NCBI GenBank assembly: GCA_930367215.1
Contig: OV884056.1
Location: forward strand, 125,114,053 to 125,178,052
DNA: 64,000 bases
Source of the DNA: Pollenia angustigena
Lineage: Eukaryota > Arthropoda > Insecta > Diptera > Polleniidae
Direction: 5' to 3'
Part shown: positions 53,921-64,000 of the stretch, piece after piece
Layout of the letters: each line of letters begins with the position of its first letter
Position numbering within the stretch: position 1 is the first letter of the stretch
The notes under the pieces: model-generated
Databases searched by the model: none
The model's input: the letters and a program-made list of their open reading frames with translations, nothing else
What the model was told of the DNA's origin: nothing
Translations under genes and position numbers: made by a program

Positions 53921-54540
53921 ACATGTTCAAAATTTTGCACACATATGCGTTATGATATAGGGAATTAAAATCCATAAAAAACTCCATTTTGAAATTTTTG
54001 CAGATAGGTTATTACGTCTTGAAGATGACGATATATAGCTACTTTTTCTTGTAAATATGTTTGTGTAAGTATATATTTAACTGAATAAACTTGAATTTGA
54101 AAACATGAAGTTTACTTTAAAGCCAAGGACATTTCGTTTAATTTTACAAAAAAGACATAAGGAATGGAGTTCGCTTTACAATATTACATCCATAAACATG
54201 TAGCAAAGTGTGTTACTACCATAAGGTTTTAAGTTTGTATTACTTTGGTTTAATTAAGAGGGGGGCTACTCTCTATTGCGATGCGAAAGGAAATTGTAAC
54301 ACATCTAGCGATTGGTACTCTTCAATACGTTTGCGCATGTGTCTTTCGCATCTTTTAGTTTTTTTCTTTTCATAATTCATCACTTTATTCTATAAAAATT
54401 TTCCAAATCCGCGCCATCTTTAATTTTGATTGCCACTATCGCTTCATTTTCAGAAAATTTTGCGAAAGTGATAGAGAGTACCAAGTTGGCATTTAGCTTT
54501 CGCATCGCAATAGAGAGTAGACTCCGAGATCTGTAAATAA
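53921..54540. other. Non-coding DNA with a MITE (54261-54525)
   Basis: No gene seen. At 54261-54289 the sequence GGGGGCTACTCTCTATTGCG continuing to ATGCGAAAG pairs with CTTTCGCATCGCAATAGAGA continuing to GTAGACTCC at 54497-54525, defining a ~265-bp MITE with 29-bp imperfect inverted ends. Its target duplication is not clear. Confidence 0.55.
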
Positions 54541-54880
54541 ATATATACATATTCTAAAACATCCAAAATTTCAAATAAGTCGGGTTACATTCGCAAAAGT
54601 AAGAGATTATTAAGCCAAAGGATATTTGGAAGGACTTAGAATCCTTGTTGCGATTTTGGTAAAATTTTGCATACACTGCGATTTCGGGCCACATGATATT
54701 TGTAAATTTTTACACTGTCTCGCTCATGGTTTAAAAACAGTTTAAATTTTAAGTGTATGTGGGAGGGAGGCGTGTCCTTCGTCCGATTCAAATATTATTC
54801 CACATATCTACGAAATTTTAAAATTCTAGGAAAATTCCTTCTATTTTTGGCCGCTCATTATATGAAATGGCTACACTGTG
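54541..54880. mobile_element. Right end of a second Transib-type element (CACTGTG terminus)
   Basis: This block resembles 59340-59745: both contain AAGGATAT(T/A)TGG, (A)GGACTT(A/G)(A)GAATCCTTG-like text, AGGCGTGTCCTT and CCTTCTATTT(A/T)TG, and both end in CACTGTG (54874-54880). It abuts the RTE-like sequence at 54881. The partner left end was not found in the window. Confidence 0.55.
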
Positions 54881-55762
54881 CGGCGGTCCTTTGGCCTCCT
54901 TTGTCCTGTATGGAAGGCTTCTCATATATCAACTAGAACGAAAATCAGCTTATTCAACTCCAGTGTAAAGTCAATCCTATTGTATGGATGTGAAACTTGG
55001 AATGCTGCTGCGCGCGACATAACTTCACTTAAAGTTTTAACCAATAAATGTCTGAGGAGAATTTTGAAAATATTTTGGCCAAATGTGATATCCAACCTCG
55101 ACCTATGGACAGTCAAAAAACAAGCTCCTCTGCTCATCGAAATAAAAAGACGTAAGTGGAACTGGCTAGGTCACACACTACGTAAACCGGCAGATGACCT
55201 AACTCGACTGGAATCCACAGGGTACTACAAGAAGAGGAAGACCCGCCCACACGTGGAGAAGACAGTTGGATTCTAAGGTAGCATCTACAAGAAAATCCTA
55301 GAACGAAATAAAACTATAAGCTTGTAACAGATCACAATGGAATACATTTGTAATGGCCCTATGCTCCAATTTCCCTCGCGAATGGGTAGTCATCTTGCCG
55401 CGATGCGAGGGCTTAAGTACAAGGACGTTTAGAGTCATGCTGGCGGTAGTGACGTCAGTCAAGACCGGTAGGGCCTCCCATGCCAGAAGGGTCTAAACCG
55501 AGTACGAACCAAGAACTACCCCCCCCTGTCTATTAGCGTCTGTTTTCTCCTAGTTGGAGCGGCTAATGACTATGCGTCCGCTGGCCTTTTACGGTCAACT
55601 GTTAGGCCTCCTGAAGGCCGTCGGTCTGCAATAAAATCCATCAGCGTCTGTTCTCATATTGAGCGGCTGATGGTCTGCGTCTGTCTCCAGAGGAGCGGCA
55701 GGTATTCTTTCGCCTGGCAGTTAGGCATAAAATGCAACCCCAATTCACCCCCCCCCCCCGAA

Positions 55763-57288
55763 ATGTCCGAAAATTCATGCCCTAAGTATCCGGCAAAGGG
55801 CTTCATAATCCCCGGAGACCCTACTACTACAGCGTCGGTATCAGGCTGTAGTATGTTGAATGCTACTGAGACCTCGTCTAGCAAGGTGGTTGCGCCAGGC
55901 TCTGCTAGACGGTTAGCTACTAGTGCGCAAAAACACACGACTAAGCCGTCAGGCGGTCGTAAACCAAGCTTGGTGCAGGGTTCTTCGAAACCAGGTACCT
56001 CTAAGGCTTCCCAGGTCCGGACGGGAGAAAAACCTGTCAAAAACCTGTCAAAACCCCTTCCTCGGGTGCTGGCTTGACGGTACAGACTCAGTCTGCCAGA
56101 AATCAAGTTTCCCATGTGCCGAAACCTGTGCAAAGAGAGCACACGAAGAATGATTCGATGCTCTCTGATGCACCTCCCTTAGCCTCTACGGCACCTACCA
56201 AAAAACCCCAAAGGCACATAAATGCATCTAAACGGGCCTTCACAACCAGGCGCTCCGCCTACAAAATCATTAGCCGACTTGGTGAAAACCCGGTTGGTGA
56301 GCTCACTGAGCAGGAGAAAACTTCTCTTCAGTGGGCAAAAACCCATATTGAGGGTTTAAAACGTGGACCTCCCTCTGCAGAGGAAGGCAATCCTGAACGG
56401 AAGCCAACCGAAGCAGCGCCTAAACGGCAACGGTCAGGGGAGGACACACTTCCTGGGACTAAACGGTCCAAATATACGCCTCAACGGCCGCAAAACAGGT
56501 CGTACAAAGATGTGGCTAAAGACCACCTCATTTGGGCGATCATTGACCGCAACGCCAGTGACGGCACCATTTCATCCAAGAACTGGAAGCTGGTTGTCGT
56601 CGCACTTAGTAGGGCGTTCCTTAATGTCTTAAGGGGTAACCCTGGACCACCACCACAATGTGAAGATGCCGGCTGGTATCAAGGTCACATTAAACTGATA
56701 GCGTGTGCAGATGAGCGTTCAGCGCTGCTGTACAAGGCTGCCGTGGAGTCCCTGGGGGAAGTTTGGCAGGGCGCTAAGATTGAGGCAATACCTCTGGCCG
56801 ATGTACCGCAAAGGCCCAGATCTATTGCCAAGATCCCCGCTGAGCCATCCGACCCCAAGGAGATCCTGGAAATTATACAGATCAGTAACCCCCAGCTACC
56901 CACACAGGACTGGAAAGTAGTGAGGGTTTCTGAATCTGTTGAAGAGTCCAGGAAGGCCACTGTTATAATAAACAGTGACTCTCTGCCGTCACTTCGGAGG
57001 ACACAGGGTAAGATATTCTATGGATTTGGAACTTTCTTTCTCCGAGTCTACAAAGATGATGACAAAGGGAAGCCTCAAGCTCCGGTGACTACCACAACAG
57101 CATCAACGGAGCATATGGAAGACGATTCCGCTACGTCATCGGCCAATGAAGACACTCAATCGGTCAGTGGACTTGTGGGTGACTTCTTTGGCAAGATGGA
57201 AGTGGCGGACGATGAGGACATCCTTCTGGAATCGGACGACGACCCAGAGGATGCCAACGTCACAGTCGTCCATAGCGATGAACTATGA
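55763..57288 (+). pseudogene. LOA-like ORF1 (gag-like, DUF4780-type) with one frameshift
   Basis: Starts MSENSCPKYPAKGFIIPGDP. An 11-bp tandem duplication, AAAAACCTGTC twice at 56028-56049, shifts the frame so the first part stops at 56077. The main part continues from about 56050 in another frame, with TVQTQSARNQVSHVPKPVQR, a basic region, the block RSYKDVAKDHLIWAIIDRNA and the DUF4780-like core (GWYQGHIKLIACADERSA, LGEVWQGAKIEAIPLADVP, NPQLPTQDWKVVRVSE, FYGFGTFFLRVYKD). It ends acidic and overlaps ORF2 by ATGA (57285-57288). Removing one 11-bp copy would restore the frame, so this is probably a recent lesion. Function: RNA binding for the element. Confidence 0.85.
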
Positions 57289-57645
57289 TGAAGGTTACAC
57301 AAATCAACCTTCATCACTCTAAAGCGGCGTCAGCTGCCCTTCTCCTCCGATTGGCTTCAGGCACGGTGGAGCTTATATGTATCCAAGAACCATTGTTGTA
57401 TAGAGACAGGGTTTGCGGACTCAGTTTAGACGGCTATAGTACTCTGTACGCAGCCGATCAAGGTAAGACCAGGGCTTGCGTTATGGTCAAAAACATCCTT
57501 AAAGCTTTCATTCTTTCTGATTTTAGCGATAAGGACACCTGCACTGTCGCAGTAGAATGCAGAACCAGAACAGTTTGGTTCATGAGCTGCTACATGGCAC
57601 ACGATCAGGGTGCTAATCCACCAAACTCCACAACCAGGAAGGCGA

Positions 57646-59750
57646 TGTCGCACAGTGCTTTGGCCCATAGACATAAATCAAAAAAAAAACAAGTCTTATA
57701 TTGTGCTTAAAAATGTACAGATCGATAGATAACAAAATAATTAAAATGAATTTTGAAGAATTTTTAAGATTTAACTCTTTTTGGCGGCGCTAGAGGGTGC
57801 CAAAGTTTGAGAATTTATAGTAAAAATGGCCAAACAACTACTTGAGTTTTACATGCTTTAGGAAAACTGTTGTAAAACTGTTGTTTTTTAAAGCACGAGA
57901 TTGAAATTTTTTTCTGTAGTAGTTTACTATATTTATATATATATGTATATAGTTTAACTAACTGTAAAAAATTTTTATTGATTTATTTTCTCATAAGTGT
58001 TTTTTATTGGTTTGAAAAATGCTTATTATTTACTTAAGCTCTAAAAATTTCTTAACTTTGATGGAATATTAAAAAAAAAAGAAAAATATGGTCTATGGGT
58101 TTTTTTCTGATTTCGAATATTTAGACTGTTTTCTAATAACTACAAGAAAAAAAATTTTAAAAATTTTACCACAACTTGAAAAAAAAATTTTTTTTTTAAA
58201 TGGCTGTTTTCATGATTTTTCATCAAATTTTGATAGTTTTCAGGAGTTTAAAAGACAATTAACTACAAATACTGTGAAATATTAATTCAAACTTATACCA
58301 TTCAATAAAAAACAACAAAAATCAAAATATGTATAAAACATTTTTTGTGTTTGTCTGCATTTTACGGCATAAGAGGGCGCTGAAATCACAAATGCCCTTG
58401 GTTTTTTATTGTTTCAAGAAAATAATTGTAAAAAATTCATTTTCTGGATTACGAGATTCAAATTTTTTTCTGTAACACCTTACTATATTCTAAACCATCT
58501 ATAAAAAAATTTTACTGGAATTATGCTCCTATACATATTTTTTAATGGTTTGAAAAATGCTTATTATTTAGTTAAGCTCGCAAAATCGTGAGAAAAACCA
58601 GACTGTCCCACGACGACACTCATAAAGATTTAATGACTCATTTAATACTTTCCTTAGATCCGTTGTTATCTTCAAAAAGGAATCCAAAGACTAAAAAAAA
58701 TATTTTTTGAAGAAATTGAGAAATATATACTGAGAGAAAATGTTGATGAACCAGCTAAAGATGACGAAACAAATGTTTCGTTGAGCGGCAATATTTTTTT
58801 GGAAGAATCCAGTACTGAAGATGATTTATTCTAATTAAAAAAATGACCATATGTATGTAAATGTTATAAATAAATTAGTTTAAAGAAAATTAATTAGGAA
58901 TATAATAAGAAATAATTCCAAAAATATTAGTATTTACATACAAATTGGCGACAATGACTTTTACTAAAGCTACTATGTCATGACAAAATGTTGTCCAGGT
59001 AGTTCCAAATTAAACCATAGGTTCCATATAAACCCTCATCCAAAAAACTCATGTATGTAGATGAAGATATCTAAATAATATTCGGCAGTAAGAACTTTTA
59101 AACGAATCTTAGCCTCATAACATAATTTTGTTCTGGCGGGTCCATGATTGCCCAAATGGAATTCACTCTTTGAAATTTTATTACACTCTAGGAAATTTGT
59201 TTTTAAATACTATGCTATAGGGAATCACATGGTCCGGTTTGTTCGATTATACTTTCTTACTTGTTATTTTTGCAAGAGCATTTTAAGCGTTTTTAACTCA
59301 TTTTTCATTAAATGATGTTTTTGTATTTTTCACATTATTAATCCGATTCTACCAAAATTTGGCATACATATATATCTAACAAATATCAATACCAAATTTT
59401 ATTACAATCAGACAATTTTTGTAAGTGTTATAGCATTTTTAAGAAAAAGGATATATGGCAGGACCTTGAGTCCTTGTTCAGATTTAAATGAAAATTTACA
59501 CACACGTTGCTAGTAGTGTGTGTATCAGTATGACCATTCTTTGTAGTTTTGTGGGCATTATTGAAGCTAAAATTACATTTTTTCATTTCAAGACACATGG
59601 GAGGTAGGCGTGTCCTTGGACCGATTTGTCCAAAAATTCATATTTTTCTTAACTAAGCTATTTTATGCTAGTGTACCAAATTTCAAAAATTTCTGACAAC
59701 TCCTTCTATTTATGTCCCTTCGTTATATGGGGACAAAGCACTGTGTGTCG
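57646..59750. mobile_element. Transib-type element: CACAGTG ends, 5-bp TSD
   Basis: TGTCG at 57646-57650 and 59746-59750 is a 5-bp duplication. The element (57651-59745) starts CACAGTGCTTTG and ends CAAAGCACTGTG, a perfect 12-bp inverted repeat that continues imperfectly to (G)GACATAAAT. Removing it restores the LOA-like ORF2 frame (KAMS-YASRRN). Five-base, GC-containing targets and CAC-type ends define Transib/RAG-type transposons, and the terminal seven bases equal the V(D)J heptamer. It has two imperfect internal direct repeats (about 57865-58050 and 58410-58590) and one short ORF, and no recognised transposase. Confidence 0.8.
58709..58834 (+). pseudogene. Short acidic ORF remnant in the Transib-type element
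   Basis: An open run of 41 codons, EEIEKYILRENVDEPAKDDE followed by an acidic Ser-rich tail ending STEDDLF and TAA (58832-58834). There is no start codon; upstream frames are broken. It looks like the acidic C-terminus of a lost protein, possibly the element's transposase. No family motif allows a firm assignment. Confidence 0.3.
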
Positions 59751-62689
59751 TATGCCAGCAGGCGCAACATCCCCCTAATAATATGTGCTGATGCTAATGC
59801 ACATCATACCATCTGGGGAAGCTCGGATGTCAATCCACGAGGTGAGTCGCTTTTGGACTTCATAGTAGAAAATGAACTAACAGTAGTTAATAGGGGTAGT
59901 GAGCCCACCTTTATTGTAACTAACAGAAGGGAGGTTCTTGATGTTACGCTTATTAGTGATAAGTTCGCGGACACGAATAGCGATTGGAATGTGTCAAAGG
60001 ACTGTTCCCTCTCTGATCACATGTATATTGATTTCAATTTCTCCTTTAGAGTTGATTCAGCTTAACCCTACACGAATAGAAGAAGGACCAACTGGTCTAT
60101 CTATGCGAGTGTACTCGAGGACAAGCTGCCTATGGGCCCGGTTCTCATAGACAGTGTGTCCATGCTCGACTCCGCAGTGGAGTCTTTGACTGGTGTCTTA
60201 ATTGAGGCAACGAACGAATCCTGTAAAAGAATCGACAGGAAGGGCAAAGCTAAGCCCATATGGTGGAATGCGGAGATTGCTGAAAAACGCAAAGAAAGCA
60301 GGAAACTCTTTAATGAGGCAAAACGTAATGGTGTTTGGAACAGTTACAAGTCCTCAGTAAATGGATTCAAAAATCTTATAAGGAAGGCCAAGAGACAGTC
60401 ATGGAGGAATTTCTGCAGGGACGTGGAAAACTCCTCGGAGACAAGTCGGCTACGTAAGATTTTATCCTCTAAACCAGCTATTCCATCGTATATACGGAAG
60501 ATGGACGGATCCTGGACCACAAACAGTCGGGACTCCCTTGAGGTCCTGATGAATACACACTTCCCAGGTTGCACTGATGATGTGCCTAGGGAGGTAACAT
60601 TTACTGGCACTCGGGATTTCCTAATATTCCGATAACTCGCCATCGTGTGGAATGGGCGGTCAAAAGCTTCCATCCCTTTAAATCTCCAGGTCCGGATGGC
60701 ATTATCCCAGCGGATCTACAAAAGAACCTGGGAATATTGATGCCATGGCTCTTGGCAATTTTTAGAGCCTGCCTGAGTCTCTCATATGTCCCATTAACTT
60801 GGACAACATATAGGATCGTCTTCGTCCCCAAGAGTGGGAGGACATCTCACACTATGGCTAAGGACTTTAGACCAATTAGTCTATCCTCCTTTCTACTGAA
60901 AACACTGGAGAGGATTTTGGATAGTCATATTAGATCATCGTTAGGACACAATTCCTTGTCACTGGCTCAACACGCCTACACGAAGGGAAGGTCCACGGAA
61001 ACTGCGCTTCACTCATTGGTGGGCCACATAGAGAGATCCCTGCACTACAAGGAATTTGCCTTAGTTGCATTCCTAGATATTGAGGGCGCTTTCAACAACG
61101 TTGAACCTGAATCGGTTATTAACGCAATGAGACATTTGGAAATCGACCCGGCGATTATTCAATTTGTCAGCAGTATCCTGCACTTCAGGCTTATTGAATC
61201 CAACTTGGGCGCCTCGAACATCTCCAAGGTTGCGACTAGGGGCACCCCGCAAGGCGGTGTACTCTCACCATTACTTTGGAATCTGAATATGAATACCCTA
61301 CTCAGGGCCATGGAAAGGACGTGCTGCAGAACGGTTGCTTATGCGGATGACGTTGCAGTTGTGGCTCTGGGTAAAGATCCCAGACTATTGTCTGAACTAA
61401 TGGAGTCCGCATTGGACGTCCTAACAAAATGGTGCCAGGGATGTGGACTGGATGTAAATCCTTCCAAAACGGAACTGGTACTTTTCACAAGGAGATACAA
61501 AATTCCCAAATTTGATACCCCGAGGATAAAGGGGATCTCGCTGGAACTGTCTGACAGCGCCAAGTATCTTGGGCTAATATTGGACAGCAAACTGAACTGG
61601 AGGATGAACACCATTTCCAGGACTAATAAGGCGGCAACTGCATTATATTGCTGCAAAGGGGCCATTGGCCTAAACTGGGGAATTAACCCGAGAAATGTAT
61701 ATTGGCTATACGAATGTGTCATTAAACCCATTCTATTCTACGGGGCAGCTGTTTGGTGGCCGGCACTCGAGGTGAAGAGTCATCAAATTAGGTTTGAACG
61801 TACAATGAGAATGGTGGCGATAGCGGTAACAGGTGCCATTAGAACAACCCCCTCTAAGGCACTGTTTACGATTTTAAACTGGTTACCACCAGACATTTTG
61901 GCGAAAAGTTTAGATGCGAACGCGGCGGTAAGACTAAGGGCCACCGGAGCATGGAGGGATTACAATATCGGACATGCTAATATTCTGAACGAAATTAATT
62001 GGAACATGGATGTTGATTATGTCACACCCGAGCCAATCTTTGATCCTGGCTTCACGGTAAGCATTTTGGATAATGTGGTTCACTATGATGACCTACAAAT
62101 TCCCGCGAACGCGATTCAAATTTTCACGGACGGGTCTAAAACACTGTGTGGTGTCGGTTCTGGCATATCCTCCGAGCAGCTAAACTGGAGCATTCCTATA
62201 AGGCTGCCGGACCACTGCAGTGTCATCCAGGCCGAGATAATGGCCATCTACACAGCCGCGAGACGCATCCGGTACGGTGATATATCTGGAAGGGATATTC
62301 ACATTATTACCGACAGCAAGGCGGCCATAAGATCCCTGGAGAATGTGTTCATCACATCGAGAATTGTCCGAGAATGCCGGATGTCTCTGGAGGAGATAGC
62401 GAGACATTCACTGGTCACCCTTAATTGGGTCCCCGGACACAGGGACATACCGGGGAACTGCATGGCGGATTCGTTGGCGTATGCAGGTACCACCTTGAAT
62501 CGAGACGGCTCGACATATAATGTAGGTGTTTCACTCCCAAGGAGTAAGCAACTCATTGCGCACAAGTTTCATATCATCGCCAGTCAGAGGTGGCTCGTGA
62601 CATGGTAACACAACGGGAACTAATTAATGGACCCACGTGAGCTGTGCTTGATCACGGCTGCCAATGGAACCTAACCTATGCTCCAATTT

Positions 62690-62705
62690 GGAACGACGGG
62701 AATAA

Positions 62706-62738
<33 letters not shown>

Positions 62739-62937
62739 GTATATAGTATAGTATTGATAACTAAAAATCAAATAATTAATAAAACGACAATAAAGTTTGA
62801 CGGTTGAAATAGAGTAATGAATTTTATTTTACTTTTAAGTTGTTGTGTACATTGTATTTGAAATCATACTCACACACACAATGAATAAACATATTCACTT
62901 GTATTGTGCTGTCTGATAAAACATACATAAATAAATA
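62690..62937. repeat. RTE-like 3' tail with TA microsatellite, then non-coding DNA
   Basis: After the RTE-like stop codon the sequence runs AATATACATATATATATAT and a variant TAGTATATAG stretch to about 62752. RTE elements usually end in short tandem repeats, so this is probably its 3' end. The next ~180 bp show nothing recognisable. Confidence 0.5.
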
Positions 62938-63190
62938 ACAAAAATTATTGAAATCAGAGTGTTGTGTTTATACTTATAATTCCACGGTGGAAAAATGCAG
63001 TGTAAGGGTTTTTATGTTGACATAAATAAAACAAAAATTATTGAAATCAGAGAGTTGTGTTTTTACTTAGCTTCTACTGTGGGAAAATGCAGTGTAAGGG
63101 CATTTTGTTCAAGCAAAAGGCAATCTAGATGTGGATTATGTCATAACATCCCCAGACAAAGAGCTTATCCCGGGTTCCAAGGGAAGTGAA
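62938..63190 (+). repeat. ~92-bp tandem duplication followed by an exon-like stretch
   Basis: 62938-63012 and 63030-63105 are direct copies (AACAAAAATTATTGAAATCA, GGAAAAATGCAGTGTAAGGG). After the second copy an open frame reads KGNLDVDYVITSPDKELIPG, ending just before GGTAAGTTT (63190-63198), a good 5' splice site. It could be a host or transposon exon; no family was recognised. Confidence 0.35.
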
Positions 63191-63279
63191 GGTAAGTTTA
63201 CTGAGATGGCCGTTTGCTCAACAGTTTTCTTATTTAATAGAAACTGGGAATGATTTCCTTCCGAAGGTTACTTTATATT

Positions 63280-63533
63280 ATATTCAACAGTTTTTTAATT
63301 TTTCGAATTTATTCTATGAGCTAAATTTCAGTTATGTATTTTATAAAGCTTTTTTTTGTAATAGTCCTATTCCTTCAATTTTTCAGAAATGACTTTATAC
63401 ACTACCAGACTATTATTTTGTATTTCTTGTTACATTTTACCTTAGCTTTCCGTTGGAAAGCAATGAGGTATATTGTATGTATACATAACTGAAATTTAGC
63501 TCATAGAATAAATTCGAAAAATTAAAAAAATGT
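63280..63533. repeat. Inverted repeat, probable small MITE
   Basis: AATTTTTCGAATTTATTCTA with TGAGCTAAATTTCAGTTATG (63297-63336) is complemented at about 63485-63525. Arms are about 40-55 bp. No ORF and no clear target duplication. Confidence 0.55.
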
Positions 63534-63539
63534 TTTCTT

Positions 63540-64000
63540 ATTTATTAATACTAGTGTTCGCCTTATGGTCAAAATTCGACCATAATTGTTTTTTTGTAAA
63601 TATGAAGAAAACATAATTCATCTAAGTATATTTGAATTTATTTGTTTCGAGCATTTAGTTTTCCCTTCAAAGTGGATCGATTTAGCGAGGGACCAACCTC
63701 CGGTTCATATTTTATCTTCTACGTGAGTTAGTTTAATTTTGTAAGTTCAGTATAAAAAATACCAATTGTAAAACAAACAATTAAGAAAGTATAGTCGGTC
63801 AAGCCCGACCATATGATACCCTACACCACAGTATTTAAAAACACGTCATTCTTATGTGTCCATATAAATATAGATTTATCTATGTTTATAAACTTCATGA
63901 AAATCGGATTGAAAGTTTGTGAGAGACAGAAATTGCCCCCTACCTCCCGTTGTGGTCCTATTTTTGAAAAACTGTATAGCTAATGTGTCCATATAGATAT
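63540..64000. other. Dispersed repeat-like non-coding DNA
   Basis: Text such as GTCGGTCAAGCCCGACCATA (with a short hairpin TCGG...CCGA) and TACCCCCTACCTCCC-like blocks resembles dispersed repeats elsewhere in the window (34.1-34.9 kb). No coding content. The window ends inside it. Confidence 0.4.

Larger units (their letters stand above)
44208..54039. mobile_element. MITE-like inverted repeat split by Jockey-C
   Basis: CTATATCGTCACCTAAAAGA through AATAACCTATCTGCA (44208-44245) pairs with the reverse complement of 53999-54039 (TGCAGATAGGTTATTACGTC through ATATAG). AATAACCTATCTGCAG also recurs directly at 44438-44453. Between them lies non-coding DNA and then Jockey-C. Probably a small element that received Jockey-C. 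Boundaries and target duplication unclear. Confidence 0.4.
57285..62608 (+). pseudogene. LOA-like ORF2: endonuclease, reverse transcriptase and RNase H, broken
   Basis: Endonuclease start: MMKVTQINLHHSKAASAAL and LICIQEPLL. The frame is interrupted at 57651-59745 by a Transib-type element, then resumes YASRRNIPLIICADANAHHT, GSSDVNPRG and LSDHMYIDF. An in-frame TAA near 60063 and a frameshift near 60615 follow. Reverse transcriptase motifs: SPGPDGIIPADL, DFRPISLSSFLLKTLERIL, LVAFLDIEGAFNNVEPES, RGTPQGGVLSPLLWN and VAYADDVAVV. The C-terminal RNase H has IFTDGSKT, IQAEIMAIYTA, IITDSKAAIRSL and NWVPGHRDIPGNCMADSLA, with its acidic residues present. RNase H supports LOA or a sister I-type clade. 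It ends LVTW. Confidence 0.88.
55358..62689 (+). mobile_element. LOA-like (I superfamily) retrotransposon with 15-bp TSD
   Basis: CCTATGCTCCAATTT at 55358-55372 and 62675-62689 is a 15-bp duplication of the RTE-like C-terminus. The element (55373-62674) has ORF1 (DUF4780-like), ORF2 (endonuclease, reverse transcriptase, RNase H) and a short 3' region without a long A tail. It is markedly more GC-rich than its surroundings. A Transib-type element interrupts ORF2. The 5' end begins CCCTCGCGAATGGGTAG. Confidence 0.88.
54881..62705 (+). pseudogene. RTE-like reverse transcriptase, C-terminal part, split by the LOA-like element
   Basis: The C-terminal region of an RTE-like protein reads LLCPVWKASHISTRTKISLF, NSSVKSILLYGCETWN, NKCLRRILKIFWPN, and RRKWNWLGHTLRKPADDLTR. 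A frame change occurs near 55265, before RKSWNEIK in the next frame. At CCTATGCTCCAATTT (55358-55372) the LOA-like element is inserted. After the second copy of that sequence (62675-62689) the ORF finishes ALCSNLERRE and TAA at 62703-62705, followed by a TA-rich tail. The RT core is missing upstream. The clade is inferred from the GCETW and RRKWxWLGH motifs. Confidence 0.75.

Overview
This window is a dense nest of transposable elements from an insect genome, most likely a higher (cyclorrhaphan, probably calyptrate) fly. The evidence is very AT-rich DNA, GT-AG splice sites, two Jockey-clade families, CR1-like, LOA-like and RTE-like non-LTR elements, a Penelope-like element with hammerhead ribozymes, piggyBac, hAT and Transib/RAG-type DNA transposons, a Helitron helicase remnant, and many short inverted-repeat elements. 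The species cannot be fixed from sequence alone. I find no convincing ordinary host gene. Nothing prokaryotic, no tRNA, rRNA or CRISPR array was seen.

Layout. 0.36-2.2 kb: a foldback element with a smaller MITE inside. 2.2-5.8 kb: a complex tandem array of ~410-460 bp units, interrupted by a long-armed foldback element carrying a UUCG-hairpin minisatellite. 5.8-8.2 kb: a hAT element (8-bp TSD) with a dead piggyBac inside. 8.2-27.6 kb: one MITE split by a minus-strand CR1-like retroelement. That retroelement is split by two piggyBac elements; the second piggyBac is split by a MITE and a hAT, and the hAT by a MITE and a full-length Jockey. Another Jockey sits at the left edge of the second piggyBac. 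27.8-44.2 kb: a RAG1-like transposase pseudogene in three pieces. 44.2-54.0 kb: a Jockey with open ORFs, itself split by an intact Jockey of a second family. 54.5-62.7 kb: an RTE-like element split by a LOA-like element, itself split by a Transib-type element whose ends are the heptamer CACAGTG. 62.7-64 kb: repeats.

The most unusual structure is 28.9-40.95 kb. Two copies of one Jockey family (here 'Jockey-D') flank a Penelope-like element that is circularly permuted: its C-terminal half lies left of its N-terminal half. Target-site duplications pair crosswise. The outer ends share AACAAATAT within the RAG1-like ORF, and the inner ends share GTTGTAA within the Penelope ORF. This is the pattern expected if a circular DNA carrying a Jockey-interrupted Penelope element integrated by one homologous crossover into a Jockey copy sitting in the RAG1-like sequence.

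The only genes that look potentially functional are retrotransposon ORFs: Jockey-B (ORF1+ORF2), Jockey-D at 46.5-51.1 kb (ORF1+ORF2, with an exactly spaced initiator/DPE promoter), and Jockey-C ORF1. Family names Jockey-A/B/C/D, hAT-1/2/3, pB1/2/3 and so on are labels used only in this annotation.
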